A DNA stretch of 64,000 nt from the NCBI RefSeq assembly GCF_029892155.1, contig NZ_JARZAG010000003.1, forward strand, positions 62,001-126,000, written 5' to 3'. The stretch's first letter is position 1. Every line of letters begins with the position of its first letter. The notes under the pieces are model-generated. The model saw nothing but the letters and a program-made list of their open reading frames with translations, ran no database searches and was not told the origin of the DNA. The position numbers and the translations under genes are program-made. Origin of the DNA: Kitasatospora sp. GAS204B. Its GTDB lineage: Bacteria > Actinomycetota > Actinomycetes > Streptomycetales > Streptomycetaceae. This document shows, in pieces, positions 44,364 through 52,853 of the stretch.

Positions 44364-46918
44364 TGCGTCCACGAACCAGTGAAGCCAGCGGTGCCGCCGC
44401 CGTTTCGATCAATGGTGACCCCTCTGCGGCAATCATGACCAGCCCCACAATCGTGTTCGTCCAGGCGCCTCCGAACGAAAAGTCGACTACTCCGTCCAGC
44501 GGTAGCATCGTTCGCCCATGCCTACTCCCGCCCGAGGTCCCCAACTTCACGGGCCGGGAATCGGAACTTCAGGCCGTAGGGGCCGGAGCCACATCACCCT
44601 GCCAGGCACCGCCAGTAGGCATCACGACGATCACTGGCAAGCCGGGCGTTGGAAAGACCAGCCTGGCGGTGCACATCGCCTACAGCGCGCGCTCCGCCTA
44701 TGCCGATGGCGATCTCTACATGGACCTGCGCGGTCTGGACACCGAGCCGGCCTCGCCCGAGGAGGTCATGGGCCGCTTCATAAGAGCGCTCGGGAGCCCG
44801 GAAGAGGACATCCCGACCGACCCGCAGCTACGAGCCGACGCCTACCGGAGCGCCCTCGCCGACCGACCGCTGGTGATCGTCCTGGACAACGTGAGCGACG
44901 AGGGCCAGGTACGCCCGCTGCTCCCTCCGGGAAACCGTGCCTTCATGCTCGTCACCAGCCGGAATCCACTCCGTGGCCTTCAGGGCGTCACCCGCATCGA
45001 TCTAGACATCTTTCCAGTCGCCACGTCGCTTGACTTTCTGGCGCAAATCGTCGGCGAGGACCATGTGTTTGGCGACGTCCCGAGCTCGCAGCGCGTCGTC
45101 GACGCCTGCGGCCACCTGCCCCTAGCGCTTCGCATCGTCGCGAACCGGCTGGCCTCGACCAGGGGCATGCGTATGGCTGACTGGGCGTCAGCTCTGGAGG
45201 ACGAGCGGCACAGACTGTCAGCGTTGAAGGCCGGGGACCTGGAGATCAGGGCGGCCTTCAATCTCTCGTACCGAAGACTCGGAAAGCCCGCCAAGCGGGC
45301 ATTCAAGCGGCTCTCACTCGTACCTGGCGAGGACTTCGGCGCGGGACTCTGCTCAGCACTCATGGACTGCACCGCAGGAGAGGCGCAGGAGCTGCTGGAC
45401 AAACTGCTGGACACAAGTCTCATCGAGTCGGCTGCCAGCTATGGCAGATATCGATTCCACGATCTGATCAAGAGCTTCTCGCGCGGCAAGTTCCTGAAGG
45501 ACTCAGGCAAGAAGGGTGAGGCACCGACACGGCGCATGCTTGCCTGGCTAGGGAACTCCGCGGCCAGAGCCCACTTCGCCGTCACCGGGAAACTGGAATC
45601 AGCCGGCAAACCCTCTGGACACACCGCACCGATCGACTCCAAGGAGTCGGCTCATCGCTGGGCTGACGATGAGCTGCCGAACGCCACCGCAGCAATCGCA
45701 ATACACCTGGGCAGGAAATCTGCCGAACATGCAGCACTCCTAGCCCTCCATCTGTACGCCGTCTGTGAGACCCTCGGCCGCTGGCAGGCCTGGGAGGAGG
45801 TGTCCAGCCGTGGCTTCGATGCCGCCGAGGCACTTCGAAATGACGGCTATAAAGCTTTCTTTCTCTTCGCGCGAGCCAACCTCGCCCGCAGCAGGCGGGA
45901 GTTCCCGGCAGCTCTAGCGATCGCTCGTGATGCATACGAGTTGGCCACCGCGTCCAAGAATCCTCTGGCCGTCGCCCCGGCTGCCAACATCCTGGGCTGT
46001 CTCCTGCTCGACTGCGGCGCGCCCGCCGAGGAGATCAACCCGTACCTGCAACAGAGCCTCGATCTATATGAACAGCAAGGGAACGAGCACGGCGTCAGTA
46101 CGGTCATCTACAACCTTGGGACGATTAACCGCGCCAGCGGCAAGTATCGCGAGGCGTTCCAAGGGTTCCAACATGACCTGCAGTCCTGCAAGAAATCCGG
46201 TGACGAGCCAGGGATGGCCGAGACACTCAATACCTTGGCACTCGCATACGTCGACAGCGGACAGTTCAACGAGGCCGAGGCTCTACAGCGGCAGGCGCTT
46301 GAGCTTTCCAAGCACCTCGGAAATCCGCACCTGATGAGCACAATCATGAACGACCTTGGGCTTACTCTCCGACGGCTAGGGAAGCTGGACGAGGCTCTGG
46401 AGATCCATTTGGAGGACATCGAGCTTTCACAGCAATCCAGGAATGATTCGGGCGCGGCACTGGCGAAAGCGAACGCGGCCGCAACGCTTTACGTGCTCGA
46501 GAAAGACAACGAGGCTTTCGAGCTGTTCAATGCTGCAATCTCCGCTTTCACCCACCTGGGAGACCAGAAACGGCTCGCCAACACCCTGGTAGCCCAAATC
46601 CCACTCCTCTTCGCCCTTGGCCGAAGGTCGTATGCGGAGCAGAGTGCAGCCGAAGCAATCACCATCATGAAGGAGTTCGGCGACCTTCAGCATCTCGCGG
46701 GCGCCTACCAGGTTCTGACCTGTGAATATGACGAGGCAGGCGAGTACGAGCGCGCGTGGGACTACGCGCAGCTGGCACTCGGCCTCATCGCCTACCTCTC
46801 CCCGTTCATGCGCCGTACGACTCTGGCGGTGGCCCTCGGCGTGGCGGAAAGCCTCGGACTCATCGATCAGACTGCCGACTTGAAGCAGCGACTGCAGGCC
46901 CTACCCAGAACAGAGTGA
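44363..46918 (+). CDS. NB-ARC/TPR STAND NTPase (conflict or regulatory)
   Basis: 851-aa protein. N-terminal 60 residues include a repeat ASGAAAVSINGDPSAAI like those of the partner. NB-ARC at about 60-330: NFTGRESEL, Walker A TGKPGVGKTSLA (92-100), Walker B RPLVIVLDNV (about 168), sensor VTSRNPLRGLQG, GLPL-type GHLPLALRIVANRL. A winged-helix segment follows, then TPRs from about 480 to 830 (GVSTVIYNLGTINRASGKYREAF, MSTIMNDLGLTLRRLGKLDEALE). There is no BTAD or OmpR-type DNA-binding domain, so it is not a SARP. Base composition lower in G/C than neighbours. STAND ATPases oligomerise on ligand sensing by the TPRs; the partner membrane protein may be the output. Confidence 0.88.
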   Translation: MRPRTSEASGAAAVSINGDPSAAIMTSPTIVFVQAPPNEKSTTPSSGSIVRPCLLPPEVPNFTGRESELQAVGAGATSPCQAPPVGITTITGKPGVGKTSLAVHIAYSARSAYADGDLYMDLRGLDTEPASPEEVMGRFIRALGSPEEDIPTDPQLRADAYRSALADRPLVIVLDNVSDEGQVRPLLPPGNRAFMLVTSRNPLRGLQGVTRIDLDIFPVATSLDFLAQIVGEDHVFGDVPSSQRVVDACGHLPLALRIVANRLASTRGMRMADWASALEDERHRLSALKAGDLEIRAAFNLSYRRLGKPAKRAFKRLSLVPGEDFGAGLCSALMDCTAGEAQELLDKLLDTSLIESAASYGRYRFHDLIKSFSRGKFLKDSGKKGEAPTRRMLAWLGNSAARAHFAVTGKLESAGKPSGHTAPIDSKESAHRWADDELPNATAAIAIHLGRKSAEHAALLALHLYAVCETLGRWQAWEEVSSRGFDAAEALRNDGYKAFFLFARANLARSRREFPAALAIARDAYELATASKNPLAVAPAANILGCLLLDCGAPAEEINPYLQQSLDLYEQQGNEHGVSTVIYNLGTINRASGKYREAFQGFQHDLQSCKKSGDEPGMAETLNTLALAYVDSGQFNEAEALQRQALELSKHLGNPHLMSTIMNDLGLTLRRLGKLDEALEIHLEDIELSQQSRNDSGAALAKANAAATLYVLEKDNEAFELFNAAISAFTHLGDQKRLANTLVAQIPLLFALGRRSYAEQSAAEAITIMKEFGDLQHLAGAYQVLTCEYDEAGEYERAWDYAQLALGLIAYLSPFMRRTTLAVALGVAESLGLIDQTADLKQRLQALPRTE

Positions 46919-47069
46919 GCTCCAGCCGATCATCCCGGCCGGGCCTGCTCCAGCACCCCTCCTGGAGTCAGTCTGGTGGACTCGGCTGAACCGGCGCGGC
47001 CGGCTGCGCCGTAGTGCGAGGTGAAGGTCGTCACCAGCCCTGCGCAAGGCGGAGATCAGGAGGCCACAG

Positions 47070-48338
47070 ATGGCAGCAGCAGTGGGCGCCACCACCGTCG
47101 TCACGCTCGACCCCGGTTTCTGGGGGGACGCTCCGGACTACACGCCGGCTTCGCTGCCGGCCAGGGCGGCAGCGGCAGCGGACGGTCCGGAGCAACTGCC
47201 GGAGTGGGCCACGCCGATGGATGCCCTCGGGACGGTGCTGGTGCCGCCGGAGGCGCGGCGGCCCGGGCCGGTGCTGCCCGGGCCGGCCGAGGAGGCGTCG
47301 GCGGCGGTCACGCTCCCGCTGCCGCCGTACCAGCCGGAGCCGGCCCCCCAGCAGCCGGCCAGTCAGCAGCCGGTCGCCGAGCAGACCGCGCTGGGGCACA
47401 CCGCCGCCGTCGAGCTCAGCTCCGACCGGTTGGTCCGGCGGCAGCCGCAGCGTTCGCAGCGGAGTCTGCCGTTCGGGCGGGGCGGGCGGCAGCGGGACGA
47501 GAAGCTGAAGTTGATCCGCACGCCGCTGGCCAGTTGCTACCGGATCGCCGTGATCAGCCTCAAGGGCGGGGTCGGCAAGACCTCGGTCACCATGGGGCTG
47601 GGTGCCACGCTGGCCGGGGAGCGGGCCGACAAGGTGATCGCCGTCGACGCCAACCCGGACGCCGGGACGCTGGGGCGCCGGGTGCGTCCGGAGACCACCG
47701 CGACCATCCGCGACCTGGTCGACGCCCTGCCGCAGGTGCGCAGTTACATGGACATCCGGCGCTTCACCTCGCAGACCAGAGCCGGGCTCGAGGTGCTCGC
47801 CAACGACGTCGACCCGGCCGTCTCCACCGCCTTCGACGACCGGGACTACCGGCAGGTGATGGATGTGCTCAGCACCCAGTACCCGCTGGTGCTGACCGAC
47901 TCGGGCACCGGCCTGCTCTACAGCGCGATGCGCGGCGTGCTGGACCTCGCCGACCAGTTGATCGTCGCGGCGACGCCGAGCGTGGACGGCGCGAGCAGTG
48001 CCAGCACCACCCTGGAGTGGCTGGCCGCCAACGGCTACCAGGACCTGGTCGCGCGGAGCATCACGGTGATCTCCGGCGTCCGCGACACCAGCCGGCTCAT
48101 CCGGCTGGACGACATGGTCACGCACTTCGAGACCCGCTGCCGCGGCGTCGTGGTCGTCCCCTTCGACGAACACCTGGCGACCGGCGCGGAGATCGAGCTG
48201 GACAAGCTGCGGCCGAAGACGCGTGGTGCCTACCTGGACCTGGCGGCGATGGTCGGCGAGGAGATGCAGCGCGCCCGGCTCGCCGCCGGGATACACCTCT
48301 CGCCCAAGCAGCACCGCGCGGCGGTGGCGGCGGGCTGA
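47070..48338 (+). CDS. MinD/ParA-like ATPase with long disordered N-terminus
   Basis: 422-aa protein. Residues about 1-150 are Pro/Ala/Gln-rich and low in order ([19 protein letters not shown]). The P-loop domain has deviant Walker [21 protein letters not shown] at about 163-180 with the signature Lys, [16 protein letters not shown], and [34 protein letters not shown]. No MinD amphipathic tail is obvious. Similar proteins occur near type VII secretion genes and act as ESX-associated ATPases (EspI-like), but no other T7SS gene is present here. AGGAGG before ATG 47070. Followed by a terminator. Confidence 0.82.
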   Translation: MAAAVGATTVVTLDPGFWGDAPDYTPASLPARAAAAADGPEQLPEWATPMDALGTVLVPPEARRPGPVLPGPAEEASAAVTLPLPPYQPEPAPQQPASQQPVAEQTALGHTAAVELSSDRLVRRQPQRSQRSLPFGRGGRQRDEKLKLIRTPLASCYRIAVISLKGGVGKTSVTMGLGATLAGERADKVIAVDANPDAGTLGRRVRPETTATIRDLVDALPQVRSYMDIRRFTSQTRAGLEVLANDVDPAVSTAFDDRDYRQVMDVLSTQYPLVLTDSGTGLLYSAMRGVLDLADQLIVAATPSVDGASSASTTLEWLAANGYQDLVARSITVISGVRDTSRLIRLDDMVTHFETRCRGVVVVPFDEHLATGAEIELDKLRPKTRGAYLDLAAMVGEEMQRARLAAGIHLSPKQHRAAVAAG

Positions 48339-48368
48339 GCCTGGCCCGCCAGAAGACGGAGAAGCACG

Positions 48369-48404
48369 CATCCCCGGCCGAAGCACCTTGTGCGGCCGGG
48401 GATG
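48369..48404. terminator. Terminator after the MinD-like gene
   Basis: CATCCCCGGCCG / CGGCCGGGGATG, 12-base perfect arms and 12-base loop, 30 bases after the stop; also in position for the convergent 153-aa gene. Confidence 0.85.
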
Positions 48405-48422
48405 TGACGTATCGTCAATCAA

Positions 48423-48462
48423 CGTTCAAGCGTTCAGAGGTTCAAACGTTCAAAGGTTCAGG
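48423..48462. repeat. Five tandem 8-bp units (SGTTCARR)
   Basis: CGTTCAAG, CGTTCAGA, GGTTCAAA, CGTTCAAA, GGTTCAGG in a row, running into the stop codon of the 153-aa gene (48458). Low-complexity, A/T-richer than its surroundings. Confidence 0.8.
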
Positions 48463-48919
48463 AGAGCGCCGCGATCAGCCGCTGGACGCCGTCCTCGCCG
48501 AAGCGGTGGATGAGCAGGGTGATCCAGTCCAGCGCCACGGCTCGGTCGGCCGCCGACCACTCGTCGACCGAGGGGTGCTCGTCCAGCACCATCGCCTCGG
48601 CCAACACCCGCATGCCGAGTTCGGGCTGGGGCAGCGGGCCGCTGCCCAGCCCCTCGGTGGCCAGTCGCCGGGCGACCGTGATGACCGCGTCCGCGGGGGC
48701 CGGCGGGACCGCCAGACCGGTGCCGAGCGGCAGTGAGGTGGCCGACCACGGGTCGACGTCCGCTTCGCGCTCCGCGTCGGTGGCGAGGCCGGTCGTCGGC
48801 TCGGCCAGCCACCCGGCAATCAGGCCTCGGACTTCGTCCTCGCCGAACGTGTCCCGCTCCCCATCGGCATCGTTCACGGCGACAAGTCTGCCACGCGGGC
48901 CGATCATTGTCGTACTCAT
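48458..48919 (-). CDS. Conserved hypothetical protein, 153 aa
   Basis: Acidic soluble protein. N-terminal VAVNDADGERDTFGEDEVRGLIAGWLAEP, a Pro-rich middle, then a helical C-terminal half: GMRVLAEAMVLDEHPSVDEWSAADRAVALDWITLLIHRFGEDGVQRLIAAL. No signal or TM. No family recognised. ATG 48919 with GGGGA upstream; longer in-frame extension (to 49051) has no ribosome-binding site. Downstream of the LytS gene on the same strand with a 142-base gap, so it may be the last gene of that operon or separate. Confidence 0.65.
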   Translation of the reverse strand: MSTTMIGPRGRLVAVNDADGERDTFGEDEVRGLIAGWLAEPTTGLATDAEREADVDPWSATSLPLGTGLAVPPAPADAVITVARRLATEGLGSGPLPQPELGMRVLAEAMVLDEHPSVDEWSAADRAVALDWITLLIHRFGEDGVQRLIAALS

Positions 48920-49060
48920 CCGGTCCCCGTCTCGTCTGTGGCTCGAGCGGCCCGCGAGGCGCGCGAACCGCTGACGTGCAGGAGAACGGGACGGCGCGGA
49001 CCGCCGGTTCAGGCGGCCGGTCCGGGCTGCCCTTTCAGGCAACTGGTTCAAGCGGCCGGT

Positions 49061-50272
49061 TCAGGCAGCCGGTCCGGGCGGGGCGGTGACCTGGACGCCC
49101 GGGTGGTACTTGGGGATCCGGACGGTGATCTTCATGCCGGCGCCGACCCCGGTCTCGATCATCAGGCCGTGGTCGTCCCCGTAGACCTGCCGCATCCGCT
49201 CGTCCACGTTGCTCAGGCCGATGCCGTGCGAAGGCCCGCCCCGGCCGGCCAGGATCTCGCGCAGCCGCTCGGGCTCCACGCCGACGCCGTCGTCCTCGAT
49301 CACCACCACCGCCTCCGAGCCACCGTCGTCGGCCGTGATGACGATCCGGCTGGCGTCGGGGTGGCCCTCGATGCCGTGCTTGACGGCGTTCTCCACCAGC
49401 GGCTGGAGGCAGAGGAAGGGCAGCGCCACCGGCAGCACCTCGGGCGCCACCCGCAGGGTGACCCGAAGCCGGTCCCCGAACCGGGCCCGGACCAGGGCGA
49501 GGTACTGGTCGATGGAGCGCAACTCGTCGGCGAGGGAGGTGAAGTCGCCGTGCCGGCGGAACGAGTAGCGGGTGAAGTCGGCGAACTCCAGCAGCAGTTC
49601 GCGGGCCCGGTCCGGGTCGGTGCGGACGAAGGAGGCGATCGCGGCCAGCGAGTTGAAGATGAAGTGCGGGGAGATCTGCGCCCGCAGGGTGCGGATCTCG
49701 GCCTCGATCAGCCGGCTGCGGGAGCGGTCCAGCTCGGCCAGCTCCAGCTGGACGGCGACCCAGCGGGCGACCTCGCCGGTGGCCCGGAGCAGCGCCGGCG
49801 ACTCGTCGGGGCCGAAGGCCGCGAGCGCGCCGAGCACCCGGCCGTCCACCTCCAGCGGCGCCACCGCCGCCCAGCGCAGGTCGCAGCCGGGCACCGTGCA
49901 CGCCACCCCGACCACCCGCGGGCGCCCGTCCGCCAGCACGTCGGCGACCAGGACCATCGCCTCGGCCCGGTGGTGGTCCCCGGCGCCGTCCCAGGTGAGC
50001 GCGGTGTCCAGGTCGGTGAGGCAGAGCGCCGGGGTGCCGAGCAGCGAGCGCAGCCGGCGGACGGCCTTGCGGGCGGTGTCCTCGGTCAGCCCGGCGCGCA
50101 GCGGCGGGGCGGCCAGCGCGGCGGTGTGCAGGGTGTGGAAGGTGGCGCGCTCGACGGGTGTGCCCAGGTCGCGCTCGTCCCGGGTCCGGCGGCGGCTCAG
50201 CGTCCACTGGAGCGCGGCTCCGGCGGCGACGCAGCACAGTGCGCCGAGCAGCAGGGCGAGTGCCTCGATCAT
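49061..50272 (-). CDS. LytS-type sensor histidine kinase
   Basis: 403-aa kinase of the LytS/YehU (His_kinase) class. One TM at about 3-24 (EALALLLGALCCVAAGAALQW), a GAF-like region at about 60-190 (TPALCLTDLDTALTWDG, VDGRVLGALAAFGPDE), then the H box RAQISPHFIFNSLAAIASFV with phospho-His, and an HATPase with N box LQPLVENAVKHGIE and VIEDDGVGV. Partner is presumably the LytTR regulator at 53.0 kb, which lies in a separate operon. ATG 50272 overlaps the symporter TGA (ATGA). AGGAGG upstream. Likely senses carbon or redox state linked to the symporter (inference). Confidence 0.93.
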   Translation of the reverse strand: MIEALALLLGALCCVAAGAALQWTLSRRRTRDERDLGTPVERATFHTLHTAALAAPPLRAGLTEDTARKAVRRLRSLLGTPALCLTDLDTALTWDGAGDHHRAEAMVLVADVLADGRPRVVGVACTVPGCDLRWAAVAPLEVDGRVLGALAAFGPDESPALLRATGEVARWVAVQLELAELDRSRSRLIEAEIRTLRAQISPHFIFNSLAAIASFVRTDPDRARELLLEFADFTRYSFRRHGDFTSLADELRSIDQYLALVRARFGDRLRVTLRVAPEVLPVALPFLCLQPLVENAVKHGIEGHPDASRIVITADDGGSEAVVVIEDDGVGVEPERLREILAGRGGPSHGIGLSNVDERMRQVYGDDHGLMIETGVGAGMKITVRIPKYHPGVQVTAPPGPAA

Positions 50273-51996
50273 CGGCGGACGCCTCCTGGGCTGCGGGTGG
50301 GTCGGGTGGGCTCGGGCAGGTGCAGGCGCGCCAGGGTGGCGTCCGTCCGGGGCGGCACGCTGCCGGGGGTGGCGAGCGAGACCGTGATCATCACCAGGAA
50401 GCCCAGCGGGACGCTCCACACCGCCGGCCAGGCGAGCAGCGCGTGCGGCCAGCCGACCGGGAACCAGTCGGCCATGGTGAGGCCGGCCGCCACGAGGGCG
50501 GCGCCGCCGCCGGTGACGGCACCGGCGATCGCGCCCGGCGGGGTCAACCGGCGCCACCAGATGCCGAGCACCAGCATCGGGCAGAACGAGGAGGCGGCGA
50601 CCGCGAAGGCCAGTCCGACCGCGTCGGCCACCGGCAGGTCCGAGGCGACCAGCGTGAAGACGGTCGGCGCGGCCACCGCCAGCACGGTGGCGCGCTGGAA
50701 GCCCTTGATGCCGACCGACGGCAGCACGTCCTGGTGCAGCACGCCGGCCAGCGAGACGGCCAGGCCGGAGGAGGTGGCGAGGAAGGCCGCGAACGCGCCG
50801 CCGGCCAGCAGCGCGCCGAGCAGCGCGCCACCGGTGCCGCCGAGCAGCCGTTCCGGCAGCACCAGCACGGCCGCGTCGGTGTTCCCGGTGAGCGCCAGGT
50901 CCGGGGCGTAGACCCGGGCCAGCGCCCCGTAGATCGGGGGCATCAGGTAGAAGACGCCGAGCAGACCGAGCACCACGAGCGTGGTGCGGCGAGCCGCCCG
51001 GCCGTTGGGGCTGGTGTAGAAGCGGACCACCACGTGCGGCAGCCCCATGGCGCCGAGGAAGGTGGCCAGGATCAACCCGTAGACGGCGTACAGCGGGTGG
51101 GAGCCGTGGTCGGCGGACGGGGGGCGGCCCCAGGGCGAGCCGGCCGCGCCGTCGACCCGGCTCGGCACCTGGGCGTGCGCGGGGAAGGTCAGGTCGGTGT
51201 GGCCGGCCACGGTGTGGACGCCCGCGGTGAGCGCCAGCGGGACCTGCTCGTAGGCCTGGCCGTCCAGGGTGCCGTCCACGGTCACCTGGACCGGGTCGGG
51301 CACCCGGATCCGGACCGCCTGGTCCACCTGGACCACGGTGGTCTTCTGGAAGACCGGGTGCTGGACCTGGCCGGTGGGCGAGCCGTCGGCGTGCCAGGCC
51401 AGCAGCAGGAAGATCAGCGGGACCAGCAACGCGGTCAGCTTGAGCCAGTACTGGAAGGCCTGGACGAAGGTGATGCTGCGCATCCCGCCGGCCATCACGT
51501 TGGCGGTGACCACCACGGCGACCAGCACGCCGCCGACCCAGCGCGGCGCTCCGGTGACGGTCTGCAGGGTCAGCCCGGCGCCCTGGAGCTGCGGCAGCAG
51601 GTAGAGCCAGCCGATGCCGAGCGCGAAGGCGCTGGCCACCCGCCGGACCTGGCGGGACTCCAGCCTGGCCTCGGCGAAGTCGGGCAGCGTGTAGGCGCCG
51701 GAGCGGCGCAGCGGGGCGGCGACGAAGAGCAGCATCACCAGGTAGCCGGCGGTGTAGCCGACCGGGTACCAGAGCACCTCCCGACCCTGGGTGAGCACCA
51801 GGCCCGCGATGCCGAGGAAGGAGGCCGCGGAGAGGTACTCGCCGCTGATCGCCGCGCCGTTGAGCCGGGGGTTGACCATCCGGGAGGCGACGTAGAAGTC
51901 GGAGGTGGTGCGCGAGACCCGCAGGCCCAGCGCGCCGATCAGGACCGTCGCCGCCGAGACCACCGCGACCGCGACGAGCGCGTAGGAGCCGCTCAT
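50269..51996 (-). CDS. Sodium:solute (cation/acetate-type) symporter
   Basis: 575-aa SSS-family transporter with 13-14 TMs. Family features: SDFYVASRMVNPRLNGAAISGEYLSAASFLGIAGL in TM2, GWLYLLPQLQGAGLT, GMRSITFVQAFQYWLK and the late ASSFCPMLVLGIWW. Carries an unusual hydrophilic insertion of about 90 residues (about 210-300, from AWHADGSPTGQVQHP to GRPPSADHGSHP) between TMs. ActP/MctC-like carriers move acetate, pyruvate or other short monocarboxylates. ATG 51996 overlaps the DUF485 stop; stop overlaps the LytS start; thus three coupled genes. Confidence 0.93.
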   Translation of the reverse strand: MSGSYALVAVAVVSAATVLIGALGLRVSRTTSDFYVASRMVNPRLNGAAISGEYLSAASFLGIAGLVLTQGREVLWYPVGYTAGYLVMLLFVAAPLRRSGAYTLPDFAEARLESRQVRRVASAFALGIGWLYLLPQLQGAGLTLQTVTGAPRWVGGVLVAVVVTANVMAGGMRSITFVQAFQYWLKLTALLVPLIFLLLAWHADGSPTGQVQHPVFQKTTVVQVDQAVRIRVPDPVQVTVDGTLDGQAYEQVPLALTAGVHTVAGHTDLTFPAHAQVPSRVDGAAGSPWGRPPSADHGSHPLYAVYGLILATFLGAMGLPHVVVRFYTSPNGRAARRTTLVVLGLLGVFYLMPPIYGALARVYAPDLALTGNTDAAVLVLPERLLGGTGGALLGALLAGGAFAAFLATSSGLAVSLAGVLHQDVLPSVGIKGFQRATVLAVAAPTVFTLVASDLPVADAVGLAFAVAASSFCPMLVLGIWWRRLTPPGAIAGAVTGGGAALVAAGLTMADWFPVGWPHALLAWPAVWSVPLGFLVMITVSLATPGSVPPRTDATLARLHLPEPTRPTRSPGGVRR

Positions 51997-52379
51997 CCGG
52001 TCGTCCCGGCCGCGCCGTCGTCCGGTGGCCTGCTCTCGTTCGCCTCGGCCCGTGCGACGTACCAGCGGCCGATCAGCCAGAGCACCGGGTAGCTGAGCAC
52101 GCCCAGCACCACCCAGACCGTGTTCACGCCGGCGATGCTGCTGCCGGCCAGGCCCGGTGCCACGGCGAAGAGCAGCGGGAGCAAGGCGATCAGCAGCACC
52201 AGGGCGGCCGCGGCGGTGAGGGAGGTGCGCAGCTGACGCCGGATCAGCGCGCTGACGGCGGGATCGGCGGGCTCGGCCGGCGGGGGCGCGGGGGCCGAGC
52301 CTCTGGGAGCCGGGACCCGTCCGGCGCGCGGTCCGCCGGTGACCAGCTCGCGGCGCGGGCGCGGCTCCTCTGCGGTCAC
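51993..52379 (-). CDS. DUF485 membrane protein, partner of the symporter
   Basis: 128-aa protein. N-terminal 45 residues are Pro/Arg-rich and cytoplasmic (RRELVTGGPRAGRV, PAPPPAEPAD). Two TMs: about 67-88 (LTAAAALVLLIALLPLLFAV) and about 100-120 (VNTVWVVLGVLSYPVLWLIGRWY), the usual DUF485 pair next to acetate symporters. The GTG start at 52379 has GGAGGG 5 bases upstream; a longer frame reads through the upstream palindrome and is rejected. Stop/start overlap (ATGA) with the symporter. Role: accessory subunit in short-chain-acid uptake. Confidence 0.9.
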   Translation of the reverse strand: MTAEEPRPRRELVTGGPRAGRVPAPRGSAPAPPPAEPADPAVSALIRRQLRTSLTAAAALVLLIALLPLLFAVAPGLAGSSIAGVNTVWVVLGVLSYPVLWLIGRWYVARAEANESRPPDDGAAGTTG

Positions 52380-52399
52380 GGTGCTTCCCTCCGCGTCGG

Positions 52400-52433
52400 C
52401 ATGCGCGCATGTGTGCGCACACATGCGCGCATG
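52400..52433 (-). repeat. 34-bp perfect palindrome of alternating purine/pyrimidine
   Basis: Lies 20 bases upstream of the DUF485 start, ahead of its ribosome-binding site. Every step alternates pyrimidine/purine (built from CATGCGCG, GTGTGCGCAC, and complement), so it is a strong candidate for Z-DNA and for cruciform extrusion; in mRNA it would be a 15-17 bp stem just before the Shine-Dalgarno. Confidence 0.9.
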
Positions 52434-52474
52434 GCACGGCAGCCGCCCGCCGCTGTCGGTGTCTTGAGTCGCAC

Positions 52475-52503
52475 AGTGTACGCATCCGGTCGGATGCGGT
52501 CAT
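52475..52503 (-). promoter_or_regulatory. Promoter of the DUF485-symporter-LytS operon with spacer operator
   Basis: On the minus strand ATGACC (52503-52498), 17-base spacer, TACACT (52480-52475). The spacer is almost entirely a dyad, CGCATCCG-AC-CGGATGCG (52481-52498), so a repressor binding it would block RNA polymerase. Start predicted near 52468; leader about 90 bases containing the 34-bp palindrome. Confidence 0.65.
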
Positions 52504-52583
52504 CACCGATCACCACGGGAAAACACACGGAAAATACAGTGAAAACAGGGGAGAAACCGGCGGTGCCGGGCGGCGGCCCGGGG

Positions 52584-52853
52584 TCAGCGGCCGGACGTCC
52601 CGGACGCCGCGGTGTGGGCGATCTGCAGCTCCACGAAGGACTCCTCGGCCCGGCGGAAGGCGATCTCCATCGCGGCCGCCGCTGGGGCACTCGCCAGCCC
52701 CCGGCTGGCCTCGGAGACCTCCAGGAGCACATCGGCCCACCAGGCCGCCACCGTCTTCAACCGCCCCAGGTGCTCGGCGAGTTCGCGAGGATTGGTGGGT
52801 GTCCCGACCGGGAGGCGATGGACCTCGACCAGCAGCTCATCGATGTGGGACAC
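52584..52853 (-). CDS. Small hypothetical protein, 89 aa
   Basis: Alpha-helical, soluble. Begins SHIDELLVEVHRLPVGTPTNPRELAEHLGRLKTVAAWWADVLLEVSEASRGL, then AAAMEIAFRRAEESFVELQIAHTA. No TM, no signal. Family not recognised, though similar short helical proteins occur widely in streptomycetes. GTG 52853 with AGGAGG 9 bases upstream is a strong start. It lies 187 bases downstream of the LytTR regulator, past a hairpin, and 200 bases before the DUF485 operon, so it is likely monocistronic. Confidence 0.7.
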   Translation of the reverse strand: MSHIDELLVEVHRLPVGTPTNPRELAEHLGRLKTVAAWWADVLLEVSEASRGLASAPAAAAMEIAFRRAEESFVELQIAHTAASGTSGR

